A DNA stretch of 64,000 nucleotides from Antedon bifida (Eukaryota; Echinodermata; Crinoidea; Comatulida; Antedonidae): positions 18,638,417 to 18,702,416 of the forward strand of contig OY727101.1 in assembly GCA_963402885.1 (NCBI GenBank). Direction: 5' to 3'. The position numbers and the translations under genes were made by a program. The notes beneath the pieces are model-generated. The model saw nothing but the letters and a program-made list of their open reading frames with translations. It had not been told where the DNA came from and ran no database searches. Within the stretch, counting starts at the first letter, position 1; every line of letters starts with the position of its first letter. Below are positions 1 through 12,700 of the stretch, piece after piece.

Positions 1-523
1 GTATTCGTAAAATCGATTAACTTTGCACTTATAAACCGACCGTATACAAACATACACAATGAGTATGCTGATAAAAATTAATAGAAAACTAGAATTTAAT
101 TCGTCACTATGTTTTAACTAATCGAGTAATATTTTGACAATCTTCCACATTTTTGCTTATTGTATTTTCTTGATACATTTTTTGAAGGACTTTTCAAAAC
201 AAACTTGTTAATTATTATTATCAACATTTTAATTATATGTATTTTACTAGGCCTAAATGGAAAATTAATAATATGATTTTGATATTTACAAAGATATTTT
301 TGAGTAGAGTTGAAGGTGCACAATTGATAACAGAAAGTCTTGCTAACCTCCACTGTTTAGGAAGGAACATTTTGTCTGAAGGTCCACGTAATGCGGTTAA
401 AAACCTGGAGTACTGTCAGTGAGGGGAAGTTTGAAACCTGTTAATCGACAGTTTCTTAATTTTTCTTCTTCACTGTTTTAGTGCTCACTTTTATGATCAA
501 ATGTGTTTTCGTTTTATTTTTAG
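1..523. other. Intron of gene A upstream of its first visible exon
   Basis: AT-rich sequence with no recognisable exon. By comparison with gene B, a signal-peptide exon and a short exon encoding AYWTPMYTTE should lie upstream, but neither is visible here, so they are inferred to be left of the window. The stretch ends in a pyrimidine-rich tract and the acceptor AG at 522-523. Short similarity to the matching gene B intron (around 14300-14400, including the TAGGCCTA-type motif near 247) supports reading it as intron. Confidence 0.55.
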
Positions 524-3500
524 TTAACTCTGAAATACAAACAAATTTCCAGTCTGGCTTTGATGGTTGGACTCAAGAATATGGTGATAATTTTGATTGG
601 ACACGCAACAACGGTTCTACGCCATCATCTAACACTGGACCAACAAACGGACATTCTGGTTATGGATGTAAGTTAGAAGAATTATAAGGTCTATTGTGAC
701 CATTAGTATGTAGTGTGGTACACGATGTGATTACTTTTTAGATAAGAGACAAGTAAAAAGTGTTTTTGGCAAACATATTAACTTGATATTAGAATAACAC
801 AGTTTATTTGTTTACTTCTACACATAGCTGATTATTATGTTTATATTGAAACATCATCTCCAAGAAGTAATGGAGATTCAGCTCGCCTTAGAAGTCCAAG
901 GATACCAGAAAGGCAAGGTCTATCCTTATCATTTTACTATCATATGTACGGAGATACAATGGGAACACTCAACGTTTACAGAACATCAAACTTAGGTGAC
1001 CAGTTGTTATGGTCAAGAAATGGTAACCAAGGCAATGTGTGGCATGCTGGTACAGTACAATTCGCACACAATGGTTATGGAAACAACTACATTATATTCG
1101 AAGGCATTGGAGGAAGTTCGTTCACTGGAGATATTGCAATTGATGATATTTACATTGGTGGTAAGTATAAATGCTGTTGGCCTATTTGTATATGCTTATT
1201 AGTATTTTTGTCTTTTATGGGGGCTTCCCACTCCCATAGTGTACGGTACATCCATAATTTTATTTGTTTATATATAAAACGGGTAAATGGTATAAGTAAT
1301 ATGATTACTAATTAGATTTGATTAAAGCTTTCAGCTCTCTTTTCAATAGTAAATTGAAACCTAAAAATAGGCCTACTACAATTTTACAACAATGTTTTCA
1401 ATGTTACTACAGTATTTGACTATAATAATATTGTCCAATAGTATTCCCTTTATTACTGCAGCTGGAATTTAATAATTTTTAGAACGTCACAACCAAATTA
1501 ATTATTCATACATTTTTCCTACATGTGCTGGCATACTTCTCTCTCTTTCATGCATAATGTATCATAATAGTTTAGTGAGTCTCATTGTGTAATATGCATT
1601 AAATAATAAACTTTTAGTTTTTGTTCATGCCTCTTATTACAGATCGTATACCATTCACTGCAATACCATTCACTACAGATGATCACACTACAGCTTCATC
1701 AACAGGTAGATAACTCGCATCTATAATGCGACACAAAGGGTCTTTCACATCTGTTCCGGCACGGTTCCGGTCCGGCGAATCGAACATCAATGTTTCGTTT
1801 CCACGACGCTCCATGCGGCTATGCGCCAATCGATATGCGCGTAGCTGCGTGAAAACGAAACATTAACGTCCGATTGGATTTTCCGGAGCCGGATTGGAAC
1901 CTTGCCGGAACAGGAGTGAAATACCCTTAAGGAGGGACACAAACACATGTCACGCTTACTGCTGATAGTCCTGGTACGCATGCGTTAACCCTCTGTCTAT
2001 TAGCTAGTTTCATTCAAGTTAGCCCTAATTTAATGTGTTAACGAAGGCGTCAACGACCAAGTATATTTTTTTTATATAGTTTTCCGTAACGTTATTTACG
2101 TAATATGTTTTCCTGTATATTGGTTGGCTTAACAGATTGGCCTGTAACAACACCAAACTATAACTGGGAAACAACAAGTCCTTCACAGCCAAATGTAACC
2201 GAAACATTTCTCTGTGGAAATGAAACTCAAATCATAACATCGCCTGGATATCCAAACCAATATGGAAACAACCAGTACGTCGAATGGACATTTACTACTC
2301 ACGTCGGAAGCTATCTTTCTATTGAATTCTACGATTTCTTTCTTGAGGGATGTTGCGACTATGTGACTATTTACAGTGACGGAGAAATGATTGGTAGATT
2401 CAGTGGTTCCAATAGACCACCAATAACAATATCTACAAATAACAACATAAAGGTAGTCTTCACTACAGATGGTAGTGTGGTAGAGAAAGGATTTCAGGTT
2501 GAGGTATATGTTTACCCTGAAGCTCCAGGTAGGTGTATTCATCTTTTGGAGTTAAATGTATTACTCTATTTCCTTTTCACTGACATGGCGCATATCAGTA
2601 TGTATTATCTAGATTAGAAGAAACGAAAACAAATCTAATGTGTGTTTCGCAAACATTTAGACAGGAGCGAGAACAGTGACATTGAGAGAATAACGATATA
2701 CACATGAGCGGTATATTGTTCCAAGAGTTTTTAAAATTGAATGTAGGAGTTTTTAAAACTTAACACTTTATTATCTGTAATATCTGTTTCAATTCTCAGA
2801 AGGATTTTGTTCTGATTTCAACGATGGATATAATGGTTGGACTGATTACTACGGTAACAATATGTGGTTGAGATCTTCCGAAAGATATGATGGTAACAAC
2901 AATTTAGGAAGCCGTTACTCGGGCTCAGGTAAAATATATGAATCAGATAAAACTCTCGTTTTTTGGTAGTCAATCAAAACTAATACTAGAATGCATTCCT
3001 TCTTCTGATTCTATCAACAAATTAATTAATCTATCAGATAAATTCAAGAAATATCAATTAATGTCATTAATCTTTATAAGATTAAGGGAATAGAAAAAAA
3101 AATCAGAAACATCAATTGATTTCATCACTGAAATTCTTTTTTTTCCCCAGATGATTACTACATCTATGTTGCAAACAACTACGGTTACAGTGGATCTAAG
3201 TATGGCTATCTTAAAAGTCCATATCTACCAGACAGATGGAATGAAATGTGTATTAGATTCTATTACTATATGAGTGGAAATTCAAATCAAGGGATTTATA
3301 TATATCATTATGCTGGAAACTACGGGAATTTTGCCTTCACAGAAATTGATGATTACAGTCAACGATGGAAGCCTGCAAATGTTACTATCAACACTGTCAA
3401 TAAATATAATAATTACATAGTATTTATGGGGATAGCATATGGTACAGAGATAGTTGCTGTTGACGATATATATATTAGCGAAGGCGCATGCTCAGATTAT

Positions 3501-6500
3501 CAAGGTATAGTCAAGTCTTTAAGAATTAAACCTTTAATATATATAATATTTTAACTTATTTCAAATAAAATTGGTATTAATGGCTTTATAAAATGCTCTT
3601 TAATTTATTATTAATCTTACAAAAATGTTCACTACATTAAAAAACAATTCTTGCCTATAGATGAACCTTCAACTACAGATGTGGTTACTGAATGGGATAG
3701 AACAACAGGTAGGTTTTTCTTGATTGTAATGTTAAATGGCTGTGATATACTGTATACCAATAATCATGTTCGTAAAATACTTCCCATACGACACTTTTGA
3801 CAAATTCGTCCTTGTACGCATGCCTTAAATTTCTGCCTCTCCTTTTTTTTTTGTGACGTGAAAGTTCTGCAACCAATCAGAACTCCAGAATTAAATGTAT
3901 TCGTGTGAATCGAGAGCATTGATTTTTTTTTGTGACGTGAAAGTTCTGCAACCAATCAGAACTTCAGAATGAAATTTATTCGCGTGAATCGAAAGCATTG
4001 ATTTTCTTTGTGACGTGAAAAGTTTTTCAACCAATCAGAACTCTGGAATGGAATTGTTTCTAAACACAATATGAGCGCAACGAAACAACTTTTTTATTTA
4101 ATAACTATTTTATCTTGACCTCCCTTTTCTTGTTATTAATGAGATTACAAATGGATAGTAGATTTATTATGTATTGTTATTATGTTTGTTGTTTTTTATC
4201 TAGTTACGCGTAATCCAAATGGTAGCTGTTTTGGTAAATGTGGTGGATACGACCAAGGCTGCTTTTGTGACGACATCTGTGAGGCTGAACGTGACTGTTG
4301 CTCCGATTATTTTTTGCTGTGTGCAAGTAAGATTAGAATGTTTAACAAATTACATAAATATAACTAATGAATACTTTATCCATTATTGTAATTAGCGAGT
4401 TTATTTTCTGCTATTGGATGCGTGTTTCATCCCACACAAAACGACTGGGGGAATAGTATTCAGCGCTTAGAAGTTTCAGAACATTAGGCGCTATATAAAT
4501 TCAGGATATTATTATTTATTATTATTATGAAAAAAAAATTAAGGGAGACTTGGTTATTCAAATGTTATTCAATAATATTCGTATTTTTATATTTTGATTT
4601 ATTACCTTCATTATTTGTATTATTATTCATTCTCATACACATCATATTTTTTCATTATTACTAATATTATAATCATCATTATAAATATTTATTCTTTTTA
4701 TTATTTAGGCATATATATTAATATTAGGCCTATTACCAATATTTCTATTATTATCATAATTAAGAATTAATGGTACTATTAAACTACTACTATTAATATA
4801 TTATATATAATAATAATAATATTAAATATGTAGGGTAAAATTAAATTAATTAAATATTAATTAGTAATACATTAACAATTTCTCCATTTTCCCATAATAT
4901 TATCATTATTTGCCATTGGATAACAGTGGTGGATCCAGGTTTTCCGACTAGTTGGATCAGAATATTGTAAAATTAAAAAACATTTATCCTAACGTTCTAT
5001 TTTTTGCATTGTATTTTTTGAAACTATAAATCACTTCTCCTGGATCCGCTTATAGATCCATGACTTGAAAAAGGACATTCCTAATTTGGAATGTATAGTA
5101 TATAACTTTATTTTCTTTCCAAGACAACACTACAGTTTCTACTCCAATAATAATAAATGTTTTATTTTCTTTTCAAGACAACACTACAGTTTCTACTGAA
5201 CGGCCTACAACAACATCATACTATAACATAGGAACAACGACCGGTAAATTTAGCATACTTTAGATGACGTCATACATTATTATGTCACATATTATTTCAA
5301 TCTTACGTTGTGAGACTGTATTCTGGTTTTCACGTTTATGACAAAAATCGTTAAATTAAATGTAACGAATAGGCCTAATACTATAAACCATCTATCAATT
5401 ACATCCCGAACAACTAGAAAGGTACTGAGAAACAAAGATGTTTGTGAAAAAATACGTACAATCATTATTTTATATATTTAAAATGGTTAAACGTCTGATT
5501 CGATTCTGATCGATCAGAATGTAATGGGATGTAACTAAACTGATGAATTTATGTTTCTCTAACCAGGCCATTTCCAACCGAATAACACTGAAACATTTCT
5601 TTGTGGAAACGAAACTCAAATCATAACATCGCCTGGATATCCTAATTACTATGGAAACAGCCAGTACGTCAACTGGACATTCACTACTCACGTTGGAAGC
5701 TTGCTCTCTGTTGAATTCTACGATTTCTATCTTGAGGACAGCTACGACTATGTGACTATTTACAGTGATGGAGAAATGATTGGAAGGTTCACTGGTTCCA
5801 ATACACCACCAATAACCATATCCACAAATAACATAATAACGATTGTCTTCAGTTCAGATGGCAGTGTGACAAGGAAAGGATTTCAGGCTAATGTGTATGT
5901 ATACCCAGAAGGTCGAGGTAGGTAACGTTCACATCAAAACGGACATATTTTAAAAAAATAACTAGAATACTGTTGAATACTATACTATAATACTGAATGC
6001 TGTTCGCATTTTCGGTAAACCATATAGAGCAGTTATTACAGAAATGCACAGCACTTCCCTGAACTGTAATTTTAACTTTAAATCTGTTTTTTATTCAAAC
6101 TTTTTTCAAATTTTCAAAAAATTATATGAAAACTCCATTCTATATCTAAATTTAATTTTCAACTATCAACTCGATCATCTACTTATTAACCTCATTTTAA
6201 TTCTCAGATGGTTTTTGTTCTGATTTCAACGATGGATATTCTGGTTGGACTCATTATGACAGTTACAATCGATGGGCGAGATCTTCAGAAAGATATAATG
6301 TTGATGATTTAGAAAACCGTTACTCAGGATCAGGTAAAAAAATATATCTTTAAAATTCGATCTATCATTCAATTATACTTTCCTTTAGGTTAATAACAAT
6401 TAGGCCTTATACAAACAATGAATGTTTATGAGTTTAATAGTGAGAATAGAGAATATAAAGTACTGCTCTGTTGACTATGATATGTATGTTTACCCATTCA

Positions 6501-9500
6501 CTCATACCGTAATCAAACAAAGGATACATGGTATGTTAGGGCTTGGCCCTACACACGGTCGAACGTGTACTGTACTATACGCTACTCGATTCTTAGGCCT
6601 ACTGTATCATAGCCAATAACATAACCATTCCCCTTAAAAACCGCCAGGCGGTGGTTAACATGAGCGTAAAAATGTCTATCGTATATCCATTTAATCGCAG
6701 TTAAAGAATGATACAAATACTGTACTTACATTCATGATACGATTCTCGGACTCACTGTCACCAAAGACAATAAAGGACTATGATACCACTTCGAGTAGAA
6801 TCTTATTGACTACCTCCTAATTTGCATAAAGGTGCACTCGCTCTACCTACAAGCGCGATGCACATACATAATACAACACAAACGATCATACAGTAGAAAG
6901 AAAACAAAAACGTTGTTAAATTGCAATGAGAATGATATAAAATAAATATGTAAATTAATAATGATATTTGGATTGATTCTTTCAGATGACTATTACATTT
7001 ATGTTGCGATCAACTATGGTCAAAGTGGATACAAATATGGTTACATTAACAGTCCAAGTATACCAGACCGATGGAATGAAGCGTGTATTATGTTTTATTA
7101 CTACATGAGTGGACAATATAAGCAATACATTTCTATATACAACAATTATAACTACTACTACTCCTCCTTCCTTTCCACCATAAATGATGATTACAGTCGA
7201 CAATGGAATTCTGCAAATGTTACTATATACACTGGCAATACACACAATTCTTACTTGAGAATCAACGGTAGAGCATATGGCGACTATTACGATAGAGAGA
7301 TTGTTGCTATAGATAATGTTTATATTAGTGAGGGTGCATGCTCAGGTAAGATATTTGATGTAATACCATTAATATGATTTCAATTGGAAGTAGAAATCAG
7401 ATTTTCTGGATGGCGGACTGATTTATCAGAATATATAAAACAGTACACTCTTTAATTATTTGATATTATTTTCAGATCAATCAGCAAGTACAGTTTATCC
7501 TACAACTCAGCCAGTTGTTACAACTCCTGAATGGATAGAAACTGGTGAGTTTAACCGAAGACTAATTAATTTAAAATGTTTAAAATCATACACACTTTTG
7601 ATATAATTTAATCACAAGTTTTCTGGGATTGTTTACACGTTGCTATGGATCAAATTTAAATGGATTTTGGGTACAACGGTTTTTTAAAAAGTATAGACTT
7701 ATTTACTGTAAAGGTAAAAACCAACATTCTACTAGCCTACCGTACTTATTCTAATTTCTAATTCTAGTCTATTGTGTACATTTAATCAACCTTCCCAATC
7801 CACATTTTTTTTTCTTTTTAGATATTGTATGCAGTAATTCATACATGACAGTTTACCTTGATGCGGCTTCACTTGGAAGTAATAGCACCGCACACTTTAT
7901 CGACCCGACGTGTAGCATGATGGGATACACGTATCGTAACGGCATGTATTGGCTGTATTTATATACTAGATACGATCAATGTCAAACAACAATAAAGGTA
8001 ACAAAAGATTGTGTTCATTTTTTATTATACCACATCTTGTTTCCTCTTTCTCCATTTCTTATTTTTTCTTTTTAGTCGACATTGTATTCAACAACTTACC
8101 AAAACCAAGTAATTGTTTCCAACGAAGGTGTTTCCAGGATTTACAGAAAAGATGACAGTCGCATAACCGTCGAGTGTGAACTAAAAAATACAGGTCACTC
8201 ATCCGTTAGTTTTGACCCAGTGGGAACAGAAAAAGATTTCCTAAAACGCGAACATGACAACTTTACATTTGCAATGGAGCTGTTTACAGACAGCAGTTAT
8301 TCTACTCCATACCCGAGCTGGCAGTATCCGATTGAACTGGATCTTGGAAGTACAGTGTTTGTTGGTGCGAGTGTGAAGACTTTTAGTAATGATATGGTTC
8401 TGTTTGTCGATTCTTGCAAAGCCACACCAAACCCCGACCCTGATGCTCAGCCTAACTATGAATTAATAAAAAACAGGTAACTAGTCAGTATAGTGTGGTT
8501 GGCCTATTACTGATAGTCTTTATAATAGTAAAGGTTCTACCTGTTTATGGGTTCTATCTGGTTATAACTGGTTCTATCTAATTATAACTAGTTCTACCTA
8601 CTGTAGTTAATTCTAGCTGGTTATATCTGGTTTTACCTGGTTATAACTCGTTCAACCTGTTTTTTCATGATTAATTGTTAAAAGCTTAACTCTCGTGTGT
8701 AGCTGTGGTCTCAGTTCCAGAAGAGGTATAATATAAAATGTTTGTTTCAGCATATTTAAGCGAAATTTAGTATTTCTTAACTAGATTAATTTTCTTTTCT
8801 CTATGTAGTTGTAGTGTAGATTCGACAGTTAGTTTCGACGGAAAATCAACTTCTGGAGACTTTTCCCGGGCGTTCTTTTCGTTTGAAACTTTTGGCTTCA
8901 GCGGCGAATACTCAACGGTACGAAAATATAAATATTAAAGATTATACTGTTAAATTATATACCAAGTACCATTTTAACATCATTTGTGATGTTTATGAAA
9001 AACAATTATTGAAATCTGGTGGATAGACCCGACTCTAATTGAAGCTAGGAATATACTTTTTAAAACTTACTATTTAAAATTGGTAATTTTCTATAATTTT
9101 TTTTTCATTAAATACAGGTTTTCGTTCATTGTCAATTGTCCATCTGCAATGAGAGTGACTGGAGATGCTCTAGGAACTGTAACCAACGTCAACGCCGTGA
9201 CGTCAATCTACCCAATAAATTGTCTGATAGCATTTCGATCGAACTTGGACCTTTGGTGCTAAAAAGACCAGATGAAAACTCTGAAATTGTTCTTGATGCT
9301 CAAGGTATACAAAATATATGTTCTGTCCGATTACTGTTTACCTGATTATGTTATCAGACTATCACAGTAAATATAAAATAACTCTATAGACGAGTTTCTA
9401 TGTAAATAAATGTGTATTGTCATTTAGAAAATCATATTAATACAATCTTTACTGTATCTTTTTTGTGTTTTGTACAAGGCAATTAAAGCTAATTTAAAAA

Positions 9501-9672
9501 TGTTTGTACTTTTTCAGAGTCAACATCGAAGGGAAAAGTTCCCGCTCTTCCATCGACTTTGATGGTTCTCAGTTTGGTTGTCTTGGCAATAGGGTGTGTC
9601 ACCTTGATAACAGGATTAAAGAAACATAAATATTCTTACCAGAAACTGGAAAACAACATGGAGGAGATGTAA
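524..9672 (+). CDS. Gene A: MAM-CUB-MAM-SMB-CUB-MAM-ZP transmembrane protein, 5' partial
   Basis: Exons 524-667, 828-1160, 1643-1705, 2136-2528, 2800-2928, 3151-3504, 3661-3708, 4204-4326, 5178-5243, 5567-5917, 6208-6333, 6986-7345, 7476-7544, 7822-7997, 8076-8476, 8809-8917, 9118-9304, 9518-9672 give 1,194 codons plus TAA. Order in the visible part: MAM (about 1-159), Thr/Pro linkers, CUB (190-311), MAM (312-472), somatomedin B (489-529), CUB (552-668), MAM (669-830), linker, ZP module (854-1144, ten cysteines), transmembrane exon (1145-1194). RQRR at 9188-9199 is a furin-type site in the usual place between ZP-C and membrane. The hydrophobic LMVLSLVVLAIG helix is followed by a basic tail with YQKLE. 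This is the longest member of the array and the only one with an SMB exon. In known families ZP modules polymerise and CUB/MAM domains mediate adhesion or ligand binding; a cell-surface or shed adhesion/recognition role is inferred. The signal exon lies outside the window. Confidence 0.9.
1736..1928. mobile_element. Palindromic MITE-like element in a gene A intron
   Basis: Both ends are near-perfect inverted copies: AAGGGTCTTTCACATCTGTT on the left and the complement of a segment ending AGTGAAATACCCTT on the right, each followed by TGTTCCGGC-type sequence. GC content is higher than the surrounding intron, and no long ORF crosses it. Half-copies of the same family lie at 55012-55213. It is absent from the corresponding gene B intron (15553-15766), which fits insertion into gene A. 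Confidence 0.6.
2136..2528 (+). other. Linker exon and CUB exon fused without an intron (gene A)
   Basis: In gene B the linker (EWPVTSPNYNQETTS) and the CUB domain are separate exons at 16719-16763 and 17066-17413, both with phase-1 borders. In gene A the same two sequences are contiguous in one open exon: the linker end TTS runs straight into PSQPNVTE, losing only the codon that spans the junction. This looks like precise loss of one intron, or fusion by deletion between exon ends. Confidence 0.8.
3853..4056. repeat. Tandem repeat of about 79 bp, nearly three copies, carrying TGACGTGAAA and CCAATCAG
   Basis: Copies begin at about 3853, 3932 and 4010. Each opens with TGTGACGTGAAA, has AACCAATCAGAACT some 20 bp later and ends near GAATCGAAAGCATTGATTTT. 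The repeat lies in the intron between the linker exon (3661-3708) and the SMB exon (4204-4326). The CCAAT-box and CRE-half-site-like words are striking, but no function can be shown from sequence. Confidence 0.8.
4204..4326 (+). other. Somatomedin B domain exon of gene A
   Basis: A single phase 1-1 exon encoding 41 residues with eight cysteines in the somatomedin B pattern: SCFGKCGG, GCFCDDIC, then DCCSDYFLLC. The SMB signature (CxxxC ... CxCDxxC ... DCCxDY ... C) is intact. SMB domains are small disulfide knots found in vitronectin, ENPP enzymes and mixed extracellular proteins. No other gene in the array has this exon. The donor is AA|GTAAGA. It is spliced next to a short Thr-rich linker (5178-5243). 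Confidence 0.9.
5110..5200 (+). other. Duplicated splice acceptor and exon start, 54 bp apart and in frame
   Basis: The segment TTTCTTTCCAAG|ACAACACTACAG, with the following GTTTCTACT, occurs at 5112-5144 and again at 5166-5198. The two candidate exon starts are 5124 and 5178. They are 54 bp apart and the intervening sequence is open in the same frame, so use of the first acceptor would add 18 residues to the linker after the SMB domain. Confidence 0.65.
8532..8659. repeat. Minisatellite in the ZP exon 2-3 intron of gene A
   Basis: Imperfect repeats of a unit close to GGTTATAACTGGTTCTACCT, about 18-25 bp each, start some 55 bp after the donor at 8477. The same repeat, in a different copy number, is in the equivalent intron of gene B (20903-21078), so it predates that duplication. 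Genes C, D and E lack it; F has only a trace just after its donor. Confidence 0.75.
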
Positions 9673-9710
9673 ACGAAGACATGTTGTTTTGCTTTAATTT
9701 ATGTTTAAAT

Positions 9711-9716
9711 AATAAA
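9711..9716 (+). terminator. Poly(A) signal of gene A
   Basis: AATAAA 39 bp after the TAA stop codon, in an AT-rich 3' untranslated region followed by T-rich sequence. Further AATAAA words occur near 9905. Confidence 0.55.
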
Positions 9717-12700
9717 TTTTAAAAATTAGAATAGATATTTGTTTTAGATTTATATTATTTATTCGTATGTGTTGCTAATAATTTTTCCTGATTTTAGCAT
9801 CGAAGTTGTGAGTCAACTATAATAATACCTGAAATAACATTTTCTTTTTAAAACATTAGGTTTCTTCTTACATTGGTATATTTTAAGTTATGTTATGATT
9901 CAAAGAATAAATAAAACATATGTTAATTTGATTTTAATTTGTTAGTTCTTTTTTTTTCTAAAGTAACGTTTGATTCGGAATCAGCTAATGTGTAACTGTG
10001 CCGTTTAACGTTATCATAATATATCATTTATTTCGCCCAACAAAGTACAAAGTAAGACATAAAAACACTACAAAAGTAAATCAATGAGGCAGTATAAAAC
10101 AAGTTATAAATAAAAATAACCGTCGAGAGGCTCTCCACGTTCCATTAAATAAGTCATACGATTTGACCCATTATTTATTAATCATTGTTCGAGACGCAAT
10201 CGTTATTGCTATTAAATACTCTCTCGCTTTAACGTTGTTTCAAGATGTATTATTGTAGTAAGTTTGCCGATATGCGTATTTTATCTACAAGATATAAACT
10301 GTAGAGGGAGCTATAGCGCATGACGTAGGCTTTGAAATAAATAGATGCAGACATCGCATTTTTCCAAGCCAGCTCAAACAATAAAACGTGAATGGATACT
10401 ATTGGAACTCCAAACCTAAGCTAACATAAAAGAATGAACCAAGAATAATAACGATAACTTTAAATGAAGTAAATCACAGTAACTTACCAAAGTTGAGCTT
10501 CTTTATGATAATGATGATGATTATTAGGCCAACACATGATGTTAGGCCTATAGGTGTTACGCTTACATAAGACTGAATAGTACTAAGAACACAGGTAGTG
10601 CACCAGACCATTTAGGAATAAACACGCAATTCAATTGTTTCTGACGTGTGTTGTAACACAATATGCAAATGAGGATATAATTGAATAACAAACAAACTAC
10701 AGTAGAACCCCTCCTTTAAGACACCCCTAACGGGTGAGGAGGGGAATATATGTTATAACATTACCGGCCAACCTCTATTCAGGAAAATCCCCTATTAAAG
10801 CTATACTTTGTAGGGTACCGAAGGTGCTCCTCCTTAATACGGGTTCTCTATATTAATATTTGGAACTGCCTCACTTTGAATCCGCCTATATGAGACATAT
10901 GGTCCATACCGTAAATACTCAAAGTAAAATTTATATTTCCTATCTCATGGTTCAAGAGCTTCCACTCTATAAACATTAAAGTACATAATTATCTTTAGTT
11001 TTAAAAGAGGAGAAAAAACTGAGAAAATATTCATGCATCACAATATAATTTCTGCGTAAGTTCGTAATGAACGTTGCCAAATGATTACTTTCCACTATGT
11101 GTTATTAGTTTCATTAATATAGGCCTTACAGTTATTTTAATTGCAAAAACATATTAAGATAGTATTTTAGCTTTAACGTATATTGCTATGCATTATAATG
11201 TAACACATTCGGCATGATAGACCTACAGTAACTATCCTAATTATTTAATACTCTTTTTATATTTCTTCAACTTTTTCTTTTATTATCCACGATTATATTT
11301 TAAAAATTTTTTTGAACTCTTACTAAACAACAGTTTTCCCTAGATATTTCAACCTATAATGTTTCGACAATGACATAAGTTTCTTTCGTGGTGTTTCCAA
11401 GGGTTTTTTCGAGTTTAGTATGGAGTATTGTGAAATTTAAAAAGGAATAATTAACTAAAGCAAATAAACTGGTCGGCAACAGGATGCATGAAATTACTCG
11501 ATATCTCTTTCAGACAGCTGCTAAACTGAGCTGAACTATCTTATTGATAACAATAATGATAATTGATAAATAATGTATGCGTATGTTTGAAAAAGGTCAA
11601 TAATCGTACATCTAAAGACATATAATTTGATATCGTGAATAACCAATGTTTCACAACAAACAATGATTTCTTTTTCTATTTAGTAACGAAAAGTATTCCC
11701 GAGATTTTGAAAATCATCCTCATCATCAACAATATCATCGTCCCCCATATCATAATCAATTATAACCATCGTATAATTAGAAGAGCTGATATGAGTATGA
11801 TTAGAAAATCTGAGGTGTAGGAAAAACAAAATCATCTCCTTACCATCGCACCTGTATCATTGTCTGTCAGCGCCATTGTTATTTTCGCCATCCTCTTTCC
11901 TAACAAAAATTGAAAAAACGGTTCAGACAAAGCTACTAAAAAGACCGCGAATTTCAATGAAACGGCAAACGCATAACATATGGGAAAAGTATATTTAAGA
12001 ACCTTAAAATAATTTCATTTGGATACTAATATTATAGAAGAGAATTGTTTGTATCCAATAAATCGAAATTACTAAAATTGTACTTACAATAATGTTTCGC
12101 AAACAATTCAGTTTGCTTTCAAGACTGTTTATCTTGGTTACAGTCTGGTCTTCGGTGATTTTTAGGGTATTTTTTATTTTCTCTGCGACATTGACGTTGG
12201 TATCTCCCCCCCACCCCACCCACTTGTTTCCCCGGGTCTGAATGATGTCATCGTGTATATATGAGAGGTTGTGTCCACCGTTGTGTATTCTCTTTTATCT
12301 CTTAGATGTACAATAAACAGAGATGACGATGACAATAAAAACACAGATGTGACGTATTGACCAGACTGTAACCAAGATCAACAGGCATATGTAGTCGATC
12401 GCGTGTGTCTGTTTGTTTGTTACCAGGATTACTCAAAAAGGTATTTACCAAAATAAAAATACAGATAGGTATGTGGTCAAGGACCACTCCATTACATTTT
12501 GGAGGATATCCGGACCACGGTCCCAATTCTTGACCACTTTTTAATATTATTTTCAGATCTGCAAGTGTTAAAAGATAAGGAGACAATTTTCAAAAGCCGG
12601 CAACAGTCTTAAAGTAATAAGTAAACTGAAATTGCATTTTCACGAGAACTACTTGTCCAAAAAACTTCACTTGTACAAGAGGCAACAAAATTCACCCGTT

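Noticed and set aside
12302-12586. Minus-strand gene in the A-B spacer
   Set aside because: Low-complexity translation with no recognisable domain; not conserved in the other spacers.
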